Origin: Rubrivivax rivuli
Lineage (GTDB): Bacteria; Pseudomonadota; Gammaproteobacteria; Burkholderiales; Burkholderiaceae_C
Reading direction: 5' to 3'
Assembly (NCBI RefSeq): GCF_004016505.1
Contig: NZ_SACR01000001.1
Span: 806,001 to 870,000, forward strand
Length of the DNA stretch: 64,000 nucleotides
Below are positions 16,856-26,370 of this stretch, piece by piece. Numbering within the stretch: position 1 is the first letter of the stretch; every line of letters begins with the position of its first letter. The position numbers were made by a program, and so were the translations under genes. The notes beneath the pieces are model-generated. The model was not told where the DNA came from. It was given only the letters and a program-made list of their open reading frames with translations, and searched no databases.

Positions 16856-19000
16856 ATGCACACCTTCCTTCCCCGCCTTTCGGCGCTCGGCCTGGCCGTG
16901 GGCCTGGCGTTCGGCCTGGCGCTGCCGGCACAGGCCCAGAGCCGCACCGCCACGCCGGCCGGCGACGACATCTACCAGCAGCTGGAAGCGGAGAAGGGCG
17001 TCTACAACGTCTACAAGGCCTACTTCCCCAGCCGCGACATCGCGCGCAGGGCGGCGGTCACCTTCCATGCCCAGCTGCTGGAGAGCGACTACGCCGGCGG
17101 CTTCCTCGTCATGCAACTCGACGAGCGCGAAATGCGGCAGTTGCAGCGATTCGGCTTCCGCTTCGAGCGCGCCACCGAGTTCATCGAGCGCCGCAACCGC
17201 GCGCTGACCGAGTTCCAGATCGAACGCACGCGGCGCATCGCCGGCCAGCCCGAGCCGCTGTCCATCCCGGGTTACGCCTGCTACGAGACGGTGGAAGAGA
17301 CCTTCAGCGCTGCCGATGGGCTGATCGCCGCGCAGCCCACGCTGGCCAGCTGGGTGACGGCCGGCAGCAGCTGGCTGAAGACGCAGGGGCAGGGCGGCTA
17401 CGACATCAAGGTGCTCAAGCTCACCAACAGCGCCGTGGCCGCGCCTGCCGGTACGGCCAAGCCCAGGCTTTTCCTGACCAGCGCCATCCACGCCCGCGAG
17501 TACACGACGGCCCCGCTGGTGCTGGAGTTTGCCCGCTGGCTCGTCAATGGCTACGGCGTGAACGCCGACGCCACCTGGATCCTCGACCACCACGAGGTCC
17601 ACCTGCTGTTCCACACCAACCCCGACGGCCGCAAGCGCGCCGAAACGGGCCTGAGCTGGCGCAAGAACGTCAACAACAACTTCTGCGCCAACACCAACAC
17701 GCGCGGTGTCGACCTCAACCGCAACTTCAGCTTCGAGTGGAACAGCACGGCCGGGCAGGGCAGCAGCGGCAGCGCCTGCAGCCTGACCTACCGCGGCCCT
17801 TCGGCCGGCAGCGAGCCGGAGACGCAGGCGGTGCAGAACTATGCGCGCAGCCTCTGGCCCGACCGCCGCGGTCCGGGCGTGAACGACCCCGCGCCAGCCG
17901 ACACCAGCGGCATCCACATCGACATCCACAGCTTCAGCGAACTGGTGCTATGGCCCTGGGGCGCCACGGCCTCGCCGGCGCCCAACGGCCCGGCGCTGCA
18001 GACCCTGGGTCGGCGCTTCGCCTGGTTCAACGGCTACCAGCCCACGCAGTCCATCGGCCTGTACCCCACCGATGGCACGAGCGACGGCCCGAGCTATGGC
18101 GAGCTGGGTGTGGCCGCCTTCACCTTCGAGCTGGGAACGGCCTTCTTCCAGAGCTGCTCGGTCTACGAGAGCACCGTCAAGCCGGGCAACCTGCCGGCGC
18201 TGATCTACGCTGCCAAGGTGGTGCGTACGCCCTACGTCACGCCCGGCGGGCCCGAGGTGACGGCGCTGGCGCTGGAAGGCAATGCCTCGGGCAGTGGCGT
18301 GGCCGCCGGCACGGCCGTGGCCCTGAGCGCCAGCGCCACCGACGCCCGCTTCAACCAGACCAACGGCACCGAAGCCACGCAGGCCGTGAGCGCCGCCGAA
18401 TACACCATCGACACCCCGCCCTGGGAGGCCGCGGCCGTGCCGCGCGTGCTGCAAGCTGCCGATGGCAGCTTCAACAGCGCCACCGAGGCGCTGGCCGGCA
18501 GCATCAGCACGGCGGGCCTGGCCCCGGGCCGCCACACGGTGTTCGTGCGCGCGCGTGACGCCAGCGGCATCTGGGGCCCCGTGTCGGCGGTGTTCCTGAA
18601 CGTCACGCCGGCGGTGGTGACCCAGCTGCCGGAGGTGGAAAGCAACGGCCGGCCCGCGCTGGCGCAGACGGTGTCGGTCTTCCCGTCGCTGGTCAACGCC
18701 ACCATGGACACGCCGGAACGCAGCGAACGCAGCGACACCGACTTCTTCCGCATCGAGCTGGGTGCGGGCAAGACGCTCACGGCCGTGATGACCCCCAACG
18801 CGGGCGGCGACTACAACGTCGAGCTTCTGAACAGCGCGGGCCAGCGCCTGGCCGCCAACTTCCTGGGCACGGGGCAGGTGGAGACCGTGAGCTACAGCAA
18901 CACCGGCGCCGCCTCGATGACGGTCTACGTGCGCGTGGGCTACGGCAGTGGCGGCAAGGGGCCGGTGGACGGCCGCTACACGTTGGCATTGAGCCAATAG
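16856..19000 (+). CDS. Secreted M14 zinc carboxypeptidase with C-terminal PPC domain
   Basis: About 714 residues. The start at ATG 16856 is preferred over ATG 16829 because GGGAG lies 8 bp upstream and the signal peptide then begins cleanly (MHTFLPRLSALGLAVG, cleavage after AQAQ). The M14 domain (about 150-460) has zinc ligands His212 and Glu215 (HAREYTT) and His358 (IDIHSFSE), and catalytic Glu425 (FTFELGT). NPDGRKRAE and GVDLNRNFSFEW supply substrate-binding arginine and asparagine. A beta-domain and a bacterial pre-peptidase C-terminal (PPC) domain follow (DTDFFRIELGAGKTLTAVM to the end). It would release C-terminal residues from peptides outside the cell and could complement the C25 protease upstream. 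Confidence 0.92.
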   Translation: MHTFLPRLSALGLAVGLAFGLALPAQAQSRTATPAGDDIYQQLEAEKGVYNVYKAYFPSRDIARRAAVTFHAQLLESDYAGGFLVMQLDEREMRQLQRFGFRFERATEFIERRNRALTEFQIERTRRIAGQPEPLSIPGYACYETVEETFSAADGLIAAQPTLASWVTAGSSWLKTQGQGGYDIKVLKLTNSAVAAPAGTAKPRLFLTSAIHAREYTTAPLVLEFARWLVNGYGVNADATWILDHHEVHLLFHTNPDGRKRAETGLSWRKNVNNNFCANTNTRGVDLNRNFSFEWNSTAGQGSSGSACSLTYRGPSAGSEPETQAVQNYARSLWPDRRGPGVNDPAPADTSGIHIDIHSFSELVLWPWGATASPAPNGPALQTLGRRFAWFNGYQPTQSIGLYPTDGTSDGPSYGELGVAAFTFELGTAFFQSCSVYESTVKPGNLPALIYAAKVVRTPYVTPGGPEVTALALEGNASGSGVAAGTAVALSASATDARFNQTNGTEATQAVSAAEYTIDTPPWEAAAVPRVLQAADGSFNSATEALAGSISTAGLAPGRHTVFVRARDASGIWGPVSAVFLNVTPAVVTQLPEVESNGRPALAQTVSVFPSLVNATMDTPERSERSDTDFFRIELGAGKTLTAVMTPNAGGDYNVELLNSAGQRLAANFLGTGQVETVSYSNTGAASMTVYVRVGYGSGGKGPVDGRYTLALSQ

Positions 19001-19040
19001 AGCCCCGAAGGGGTCTTCCCCGATCAAGCTTCCGCCCGCG

Positions 19041-19067
19041 GAGCCGGCTCTGCCGGGCCGCCGGCTC
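19041..19067. terminator. Inverted repeat between convergent genes
   Basis: GAGCCGGC (19041-19048) pairs with GCCGGCTC (19060-19067) around an 11-nt loop, in the gap between the convergent carboxypeptidase and kup genes. It is a plausible bidirectional transcription end, although no T-run follows. Confidence 0.4.
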
Positions 19068-19106
19068 GCCCCCCCTGGGGGTAGCGACCAGCGGGAGCTT
19101 GGGGGC

Positions 19107-20993
19107 TCAGATCTCTATCTTGGTGCCCAGCTCGACGATGCGGTTCGTCGGCAGATGCAGGAAGTCGGCCGCGGCGGCGGCGTTGCGGTGCATGCTGGCG
19201 AAGAGCTTCTCGCGCCACATCGGCATGCCGCCGCCGAAGCTGGGTACCACGGTGTCGCGGCTCAGGAAGTAGCTGGTCTCCATCTCTTCCAGGTTCACGC
19301 CGCGGCCGGCCAGCAGGGCCAGGGCCTCGGGCACGTCGGGCTCGTTCTTGAAGCCGAAGTGCAGCGTCACCTGCCAGCAATCGTGGCCCAGCGGCTCGAT
19401 CTGGCAGCGCTTGTCGAAACCGATCCACGGCACCTCGTGGTGCTGCACCGTCACGAAGAGGTTCTGCTCATGCAGCACCTTGTTGTGCTTGAGGTTGTGC
19501 AGCAGCGCGAACGGCGTGCTGCCTTGCTCTGCGTTGAGAAACACCGCCGTGCCGGCCACGCGTGTGGGCGGGCTGATGAACAGCGATTCGAGGAAGGGCT
19601 GCAGCTCGATGGCCTCTTCACGCAGGCGTGAGCCGAGCAGCGCACGGCCGCGTTGCCACGTCACCATCAGCGTGAACATCGCTGCGCCGATCAGCAAGGG
19701 GAACCAGCCGCCGTCCAGCACCTTCACGGCATTGGCCGCGAAGAAGGTGATGTCCACCAGGAAGAAGAAGCCCGTGGCCGCCACGCACAGCGCCATCGGC
19801 AGCTTCCAGGCGTAGCGGATGACGAAGAAGGTCATCACCGTGGTGATGCTCATGTCGATGGTGACGGCAATGCCGTAGGCGCTGGCCAATGCGCCGCTGC
19901 TGCCGAACACCACCACCGCGAACACGACGCAGCCGTACAGCGCCCAGTTCACGAAGGGCACGTAGATCTGGCCCGTGGCACGCACGTTGGTGTGCAGGAT
20001 GCGCAGCCGCGGCAGGTAGCCGAGCTGTGTGGCCTGCTTGGTGACGGAGAACGCCGCCGTGATGAGCGCCTGCGAGGCGATGACGGTGGCCAGCGTGGCC
20101 AGCCCGATCAGCGGGAAGAGCGCCCAGTGCGGCGCCATCTCGTAGAACGGGTTGTTCACGTTCTCGGGGTGCTGCAGCAGCATCGCGCCCTGGCCGAAGT
20201 AGTTCAGCACCAGCGCCGGCATCACCACGCTGAACCAGGCCAGGCGGATGGGGCGGCGGCCGAAGTGGCCGAGATCGGCATACAGCGCTTCGGCGCCCGT
20301 GACGCACAGCACCACCGCGCCCAGGGCGACGAAGGCGATGCCCGGGTGCGCGGCCATGAAGCCCAGCGCATGGTGCGGCGACAGCGCCACCAGCACCGCC
20401 GGGTTCTTGGCGATGTGCATCACGCCCAGCAGCGCCAGCACGCCGAACCAGGCCAGCGTGATGGGGCCGAACAACCGCCCCACCACCGCCGTGCCGAAAC
20501 GCTGCGCCCAGAACAGCAGCGTCAGCACGAGCAGCGTGATGGGCACCACGTAGCGGTGCAGCGCGGGGGCGGCCACCTCCAGGCCCTCCACCGCCGACAG
20601 CACGCTGATGGCCGGGGTGATGACGCCGTCACCGAAGAAGATGGCGGTGCCGAAGATGCCCAGCAGCAGCAGCCGCTCGCGCAGCTTGGGGTGGTCTTTC
20701 ACGGCCTGCGAGGCCAGCGCCAGCATCGCGATGAGGCCGCCTTCGCCATGGTTGTCGGCGCGCAGGATCAGCACCACGTACTTCAGAGACACCACCACCG
20801 TCAGTGTCCAGAACACCAGCGAGAGGATGCCCAGGATGTTCTCGGGCGTCAGCGGCACGCGGCCGTGCGCGAACACTTCCTTCAGCGCGTAAAGCGGGCT
20901 GGTGCCGATGTCGCCGTAGACCACGCCGATGGCGGCGATGGTCAGCGCTGCCAGCGCGGCGGGCGTGTGGGTCTGCGGGCTTTCGCGGCTCAT
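19107..20993 (-). CDS. kup: Kup family low-affinity potassium transporter
   Basis: A 628-residue membrane protein. The N-terminal [25 protein letters not shown] is the Kup signature and includes the DIGTSPLY motif. About twelve membrane segments follow, with [20 protein letters not shown] and a typical cytoplasmic C-terminal domain (about 460-628) ending [28 protein letters not shown]. Kup takes up potassium with protons across the inner membrane. Length is normal for the family. It starts 80 bp after the gshA stop on the same strand. Confidence 0.96.
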   Translation of the reverse strand: MSRESPQTHTPAALAALTIAAIGVVYGDIGTSPLYALKEVFAHGRVPLTPENILGILSLVFWTLTVVVSLKYVVLILRADNHGEGGLIAMLALASQAVKDHPKLRERLLLLGIFGTAIFFGDGVITPAISVLSAVEGLEVAAPALHRYVVPITLLVLTLLFWAQRFGTAVVGRLFGPITLAWFGVLALLGVMHIAKNPAVLVALSPHHALGFMAAHPGIAFVALGAVVLCVTGAEALYADLGHFGRRPIRLAWFSVVMPALVLNYFGQGAMLLQHPENVNNPFYEMAPHWALFPLIGLATLATVIASQALITAAFSVTKQATQLGYLPRLRILHTNVRATGQIYVPFVNWALYGCVVFAVVVFGSSGALASAYGIAVTIDMSITTVMTFFVIRYAWKLPMALCVAATGFFFLVDITFFAANAVKVLDGGWFPLLIGAAMFTLMVTWQRGRALLGSRLREEAIELQPFLESLFISPPTRVAGTAVFLNAEQGSTPFALLHNLKHNKVLHEQNLFVTVQHHEVPWIGFDKRCQIEPLGHDCWQVTLHFGFKNEPDVPEALALLAGRGVNLEEMETSYFLSRDTVVPSFGGGMPMWREKLFASMHRNAAAAADFLHLPTNRIVELGTKIEI

Positions 20994-21073
20994 GGTCGGC
21001 CGCGCATTGTGCGCCTGCCTGCGTCAGCGGCTGCTGCGGGTGTTGCAGTGCAGCATCGCACGCGGGCCCGTGC

Positions 21074-22363
21074 TCACTCGTAGCTCTCGGCGTCGGGGTC
21101 GGTGGCTTCCAACTCGTAGGCCGCGGCCAGCATGGCCAGGCGGCCGATCACGCCGTACATGTAGAAGCGGTTGGGCGCGCTGGCGCCCGGCTTGCTGCCG
21201 GGCTTGGGCAGCGTGTGGCTGCCGGCAAAGGCCAGCGGCACGTAGCGCGAGCCCGGCGAGCACAGGCCTTCGTCGATGCCGCGGTCGGCGTGCACGCGGT
21301 AGAAGCCGCCCACCACATAGCGGTCGATCATCATCACCACGGGCTCGGCCACGGCGTCGTTCATGCGCTCGTAGGTGGGCACGCCTTCCTGGATGATCAG
21401 TTCATCGGGCACCTGGCCTTCGCTGACCAGGCCTTCGCGGCCGCGCATCACGCGCTCGCGGTCGTCGAGATCCTTCACGTCGCGCACGGTCAGGATGCCC
21501 TGGCCGGCCGCGTTGTCGGCCTTCACCACGACAAACGGCTTCTCGTTGATGCCGTATTCCTTGTACTTGCGGCGCACCTTGGTGAGCAGGGCGTCGACGT
21601 TGCTCTTTACGCAGTCCAGCCCGCTGGGCGTGTCGAAGTCGACCTTGCCGCACTGGCCGTGCATGGGGTTGATGAGCCAGGGGTCCATGCCCAGCAGCTT
21701 GGCGAACTTCTTGGCCACCTCTTCGTAGCTCTGGAAGTGGCGGCTCTTGCGGCGCACGCCCCAGCCCGCGTGCAGCGGCGGCAGCAGGTACTGCTCGTGC
21801 AGGTGCTGCAGCGCGCGCGGCACGCCGCCCGAGAGGTCGTTGTTCAACAGGATGGTGCAGGGGTCGAAGTCCTTCAGCCCCAGGCGGCCGCGGTTGCGCA
21901 GCAGTGGCTCCAGCGTGAGTTCGCTGCCATCGGGCAGCGCCACGGGCATGGGCGCGGTGAGCGCCGGGTCCATCGAACCCAGGCGCACGTTCAGGCCGGC
22001 CTGGTTGAAGATCTGCACCAGCTGCGCCACGTTCTGCAGGTAGAAGCTGTTGCTGCGTTGCTCGGGGATGAGCAGCAGGTTCTTGGCCTCGGGGCAGATC
22101 TTCTCGATGGCCGCCATCGCCGCCTGCACCGCCAGCGGCAGCATCTCGGGCGTGAGGTTGTTGAAGGTGCTGGGGAAGAGGTTGGTGTCCACCGGGGCCA
22201 GCTTGAAGCCCGCGTTGCGCAGGTCGGCCGAGGTGTAGAAGGGCGGCGTGTGCTCCATCCACTCGAGCCGGAACCAGCGTTCGATGGCCGGCATCGACTC
22301 GAGGATGCGCTGCTCGAGCTCGTTGATGGGCCCGTTCAGGGCGGTGGTGAGGTGGGGAACCAT
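21074..22363 (-). CDS. gshA: Glutamate-cysteine ligase, ferrooxidans/betaproteobacterial type
   Basis: A 429-residue enzyme starting at ATG 22363 (MVPHLTTALNGPINELE). It matches the GshA family found in Acidithiobacillus and many betaproteobacteria (TIGR02049-like) and is unrelated in sequence to E. coli GshA. Landmarks are HTPPFYTSADLRNAGFKLAPVDTNLFP, LLLIPEQRSNSFYLQN, LLPPLHAGWGVRRKSRHF, KPFVVVKADNAAGQGI and RVHADRGIDEGLCSPGSRY. It makes gamma-glutamylcysteine from glutamate, cysteine and ATP, the first step of glutathione synthesis. gshB is not in the window. The 5' leader contains a perfect 8-bp hairpin, CTGCGGCC with GGCCGCAG (22382-22401). Confidence 0.93.
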   Translation of the reverse strand: MVPHLTTALNGPINELEQRILESMPAIERWFRLEWMEHTPPFYTSADLRNAGFKLAPVDTNLFPSTFNNLTPEMLPLAVQAAMAAIEKICPEAKNLLLIPEQRSNSFYLQNVAQLVQIFNQAGLNVRLGSMDPALTAPMPVALPDGSELTLEPLLRNRGRLGLKDFDPCTILLNNDLSGGVPRALQHLHEQYLLPPLHAGWGVRRKSRHFQSYEEVAKKFAKLLGMDPWLINPMHGQCGKVDFDTPSGLDCVKSNVDALLTKVRRKYKEYGINEKPFVVVKADNAAGQGILTVRDVKDLDDRERVMRGREGLVSEGQVPDELIIQEGVPTYERMNDAVAEPVVMMIDRYVVGGFYRVHADRGIDEGLCSPGSRYVPLAFAGSHTLPKPGSKPGASAPNRFYMYGVIGRLAMLAAAYELEATDPDAESYE

Positions 22364-22462
22364 GGCGCGTGCTCGGTAGGTCTGCGGCCAAGGGGCCGCA
22401 GAGAGCCGGGAATTCTGCCCGACCCCGCCAAGTGGCGCTGAGCACGAACGCGCACGAGGCAA

Positions 22463-22494
22463 CGAAAAGGGCGCCCAGAAGGGCGCCCTTTTCG
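22463..22494. terminator. Strong Rho-independent terminator after amtB
   Basis: A perfect 14-bp stem (CGAAAAGGGCGCCC and its complement) closes a 4-nt AGAA loop. Read on the minus strand it ends in TTTT after a GC-rich stem, as expected for intrinsic termination of the glnK-amtB transcript before gshA. Confidence 0.75.
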
Positions 22495-22508
22495 AGCCCC
22501 GCCGAGAT

Positions 22509-22534
22509 GACACGCGGGCCAAGCCCGTCGTGTC
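22509..22534. repeat. Second hairpin after amtB
   Basis: GACACG (22509-22514) and CGTGTC (22529-22534), with inner GGGC and GCCC, form a nearly perfect stem. It sits between the amtB stop codon and the strong terminator and may help stop the transcript or protect its 3' end. Confidence 0.4.
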
Positions 22535-22546
22535 GATCGAGGCGAG

Positions 22547-22587
22547 ATATTCGAGCACCCGGGCGCCAGCCCGGGTGTCCCGAATAT
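22547..22587. repeat. Long hairpin touching the amtB stop codon
   Basis: The outer arms ATATTCG (22547-22553) and CGAATAT (22581-22587) and the inner arms ACCCGGGC (22557-22564) and GCCCGGGT (22569-22576) make a long interrupted stem. It begins at the amtB stop codon and is the first of three consecutive hairpins. Confidence 0.45.
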
Positions 22588-24095
22588 CACTTGTTGTAGG
22601 CGGTCTCGCCGTGCGACGAGATGTCCAGGCCTTCGCGCTCTTCGTCTTCCGGCACGCGTAGGCCCACCGTCAGGTCGACGATCTTGTAGGCGATGAAGGC
22701 CACCACCGCCGAGATGATCACGGTGTAGATGATGCCCTGCGCCTGGATCCACAGCTGCGCGCCGATGCCCGGGAACACGCCGCACTTGTTGGCGATGTAG
22801 TCGCAGGCGCCCAGGCCGCCGAGGTCGGGGCTGGCGAACACGCCGGTCAGCAGCGCACCGATGATGCCGCCCACGCCGTGCACGCCGAACACGTCCAGCG
22901 AGTCGTCGGCGCCCAGCATCTTCTTGAGCCCGCTCACGCCCCACAGGCAGACCAGGCCGGAGACCAGGCCGATGACCAGCGCACCGCCGACACCGACGAA
23001 GCCGCAGGCCGGGGTGATGGCCACCAGGCCGGCCACCGCGCCCGAAGCTGCACCCAGCATCGAGGCCTTGCCCTTGAGCAGCGCCTCACCGGCCGTCCAC
23101 GCCAGCGTGGCGGCGGCGGTGGCGACCACCGTGTTCACGAAGGCCAGCGAAGCGATGCCGTTGGCTTCCAGGTTGGAGCCGGCGTTGAAGCCGAACCAGC
23201 CCACCCACAGCAGCGAGGCGCCCACCATGGTCAGCGGCAGGCTGTGCGGGGCCATGGCTTCCTTGCCGTAGCCCACGCGCTTGCCGATCATGTAGGCACC
23301 CACCAGGCCCGCCACGGCGGCGTTGATGTGCACCACGGTGCCGCCGGCGAAGTCGAGCGCGCCCTTGGCCCACATGAAGCCGGCTGCGGCCGTCACCTTC
23401 TCCAGGCTGGCGGCGTCGGTGATGGCGTCAGGGCCGTCCCAGTACCAGACCATGTGCGCCACCGGCAGGTAGCTGAAGGTGAACCACAGCACCGCGAACA
23501 GCAGCACCGCGCTGAACTTGATGCGCTCGGCGAAGGCGCCGACGATCAGCGCCACCGTGATGGCCGCGAAGGTGCCCTGGAAGGCCACGAAGCTCAGCTC
23601 GGGGATGTAGACGCCCTTGCTGAAGGTGGCCGCGATGCTGTCTGGCGTGACCCCCTTCAAGAAGAGCTTGTCGAAGCCGCCGAAGAAGGGGCTGCCGCCA
23701 GTGAAGGCCACGCTGTAGCCGTAGATGACCCACAGCACCGAGATCAGCGCGAAGATCATGAACACCTGCATCAGCACCGACAGCATGTTCTTGCTGCGCA
23801 CCAGGCCGCCGTAGAACAGCGCCAGGCCGGGGATGGTCATCAGGATGACGAGCATGGTCGACATCGTCATGAAGGCCGTGTCGCCCTTGTTGGGCACGGG
23901 GGCCGGGGCGGCCGCGGGGGCGGCGGCCGAGGCGGCCTCAGCGGCCGGTGCGGCGGCGGCCGCCGGCGCCGAAGCCGCGTCCACCACGGCCGAGGCCGCA
24001 GCGGCGGCCGAAGCGGCGGCGTCCTGCGCCCAGGCGCTGCCGCCCAGGCCCAGGAGCGCAACGCCCAGGGTCATCAAAGCAAGAAGTTTTTTCAT
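22587..24095 (-). CDS. amtB: Ammonium transporter AmtB
   Basis: A 502-residue inner-membrane channel. A signal peptide (MKKLLALMTLGVALLGLGGSAWAQ) is followed by an Ala-rich linker of about 45 residues, then the eleven-helix Amt core from about residue 72. Key residues are visible: the pore twin histidines (His in VAHMVWYWDG and in VFGVHGVGGIIGA), GGTVVHINAAVAGLVGAY, and WVGWFGFNAGSNLEANG. The cytoplasmic C-terminal tail (VGLRVPEDEEREGLDISSHGETAY) is the site that PII proteins bind. It lies 26 bp downstream of glnK in the same operon, so ammonium uptake is gated by GlnK and transcribed under nitrogen control. Confidence 0.96.
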   Translation of the reverse strand: MKKLLALMTLGVALLGLGGSAWAQDAAASAAAAASAVVDAASAPAAAAAPAAEAASAAAPAAAPAPVPNKGDTAFMTMSTMLVILMTIPGLALFYGGLVRSKNMLSVLMQVFMIFALISVLWVIYGYSVAFTGGSPFFGGFDKLFLKGVTPDSIAATFSKGVYIPELSFVAFQGTFAAITVALIVGAFAERIKFSAVLLFAVLWFTFSYLPVAHMVWYWDGPDAITDAASLEKVTAAAGFMWAKGALDFAGGTVVHINAAVAGLVGAYMIGKRVGYGKEAMAPHSLPLTMVGASLLWVGWFGFNAGSNLEANGIASLAFVNTVVATAAATLAWTAGEALLKGKASMLGAASGAVAGLVAITPACGFVGVGGALVIGLVSGLVCLWGVSGLKKMLGADDSLDVFGVHGVGGIIGALLTGVFASPDLGGLGACDYIANKCGVFPGIGAQLWIQAQGIIYTVIISAVVAFIAYKIVDLTVGLRVPEDEEREGLDISSHGETAYNK

Positions 24096-24121
24096 GTTGG
24101 GGCTCTCGTGGGGATGCGTGC

Positions 24122-24766
<645 letters not shown>

Positions 24767-24768
24767 CT

Positions 24769-26298
24769 ATGACGCTGGCGCTGGTGATGAGCCGGGCCCT
24801 CGACGGCCTGGAAGCGCCCGAGGTGCACGTGGAGGTGCAGCTCGCCAACGGCCTGCCGAGTTTCACGCTCGTGGGCCTGGCCGACACCGAGGTGAAAGAG
24901 TCGCGCGAACGCGTGCGCGCGGCGCTGCAGCAGAGCGGCTTCAACTTCCCGCACAACAAACGCATCACCGTGAACCTGGCGCCGGCCGACCTGCCCAAGG
25001 AGAGCGGGCGTTTCGATCTGCCCATCGCCTTGGGCATCCTGGCCGCGGCGGGTGAGCTGGATGCGGCGCGCCTGGCAGCCTGCGAGTTCGCCGGTGAACT
25101 CTCGCTGGCGGGCGAACTGCGGCCGGTGCGCGGTGCCTTGGCGCTCGGCTTGGCCGCGCTGCGCGGCGGCGCCGGCCGCACCCTGGTGCTGCCCGCCCTG
25201 AGCGCCTGCGCCGCGGCGCAGGTGCCGGGGCTGGACGTGCGCTCCGGCCGCCATCTGTCCGAGGTGGTGGCAGCGCTGCGGCCGGGCGAGGCGGCCGATC
25301 CCCTGCCCGTGGCTCGGCCCGCGCCCGCGTCGGCGGCGGGCGCAGCGACGACGCCCGATCTGCGCGAGGTCAAGGGCCAGGCCGCCGCCAAGCGCGCGCT
25401 GGAAATCGCGGCAGCCGGGGCGCACAGCCTGTTGCTGGTGGGCCCGCCCGGCACCGGCAAGAGCATGCTGGCCCAGCGCCTGGCCGGCCTGCTGCCGCCG
25501 CTGGCCGACGAAGAAGCGCTGGCCAGCGCCGCGCTGCGCGGCCTCACCACGGCCGGTGCCGATGCCGAGAGGCTGGCGCAACGCCCGGTGCGCTGCCCGC
25601 ACCACACGGCCAGCGCGGTGGCGCTGGTGGGCGGGGGCTCGCCGCCGCGGCCGGGCGAGATCTCGCTCGCCCATGGCGGCTTGCTGTTCCTGGACGAACT
25701 GCCCGAATTCCCCCGCGCCGCGCTGGAGGCGCTGCGCGAGCCCTTGGAGACCGGCCGCATCACCATCTCGCGCGCGGCGCGGCAGGCCAGCTTTCCGGCG
25801 CGCTTCCAGCTGGTGGCGGCGATGAACCCCTGCCCCTGCGGCTGGCACGGCGCGGCAGCGGCCACCGGCCGGCACTGCCGCTGCTCGCCCGAGGCCGTGG
25901 CGCGCTACCAGGGCAAGCTCTCGGGCCCGCTGCTCGACCGCATCGACCTGCAGGTGGACGTGCGCGCCGCGCCCGCGGCCGAGCTTCTGGCCCTGCCCGA
26001 CGGCGAGCCCAGCGCTGCCGTGGCCGAGCGCGCTGCGGCTGCGCGAGAGCGGGCGCTCACACGCCAGGGCGAGCCCAACGCACGGCTGGAGGCCGCCGCC
26101 ATCGACCGCCACTGCGCGCTGGACGACACCGCCACGCGTTTCGTGCGCAGCGCGGCCGAAACGCTGGGCTGGAGCGGCCGCCGCCTGCACCGCACGCTGA
26201 AGGTGGCGCGCACCATCGCCGACCTGGCCGGCGCCGAGTCGGTGGGCACGCTGCATCTGGCCGAGGCGCTGCAGCTGCAGCGTGTGCTGCCAGGGTGA
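24769..26298 (+). CDS. comM: YifB/ComM family Mg-chelatase-like AAA+ helicase
   Basis: A 509-residue protein. The start at ATG 24769 has a strong ribosome binding site (AAAGGAGGT at 24757-24765). The N-terminal ChlI-like domain holds VHVEVQLANGLPSFTLVGLADTEVKESRERVRAA and the Lon-type fold. Next come an AAA+ domain with Walker A GPPGTGKS (225-232), GGLLFLDELPEF as Walker B, MNPCPCGWHG, and a C-terminal Mg-chelatase domain (RHCALDDTATRF region). In naturally competent bacteria ComM is a hexameric branch-migration helicase that extends heteroduplex during transformation. It is divergent from glnK and shares its upstream region. Confidence 0.94.
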   Translation: MTLALVMSRALDGLEAPEVHVEVQLANGLPSFTLVGLADTEVKESRERVRAALQQSGFNFPHNKRITVNLAPADLPKESGRFDLPIALGILAAAGELDAARLAACEFAGELSLAGELRPVRGALALGLAALRGGAGRTLVLPALSACAAAQVPGLDVRSGRHLSEVVAALRPGEAADPLPVARPAPASAAGAATTPDLREVKGQAAAKRALEIAAAGAHSLLLVGPPGTGKSMLAQRLAGLLPPLADEEALASAALRGLTTAGADAERLAQRPVRCPHHTASAVALVGGGSPPRPGEISLAHGGLLFLDELPEFPRAALEALREPLETGRITISRAARQASFPARFQLVAAMNPCPCGWHGAAAATGRHCRCSPEAVARYQGKLSGPLLDRIDLQVDVRAAPAAELLALPDGEPSAAVAERAAAARERALTRQGEPNARLEAAAIDRHCALDDTATRFVRSAAETLGWSGRRLHRTLKVARTIADLAGAESVGTLHLAEALQLQRVLPG

Positions 26299-26370
26299 GC
26301 GCCCGTTGGCGCGCCGGGGGCGGTCCGCGCCTAAACTCCGCCGCCTTCAGCCTTCCACAGCCGCCGCCCC

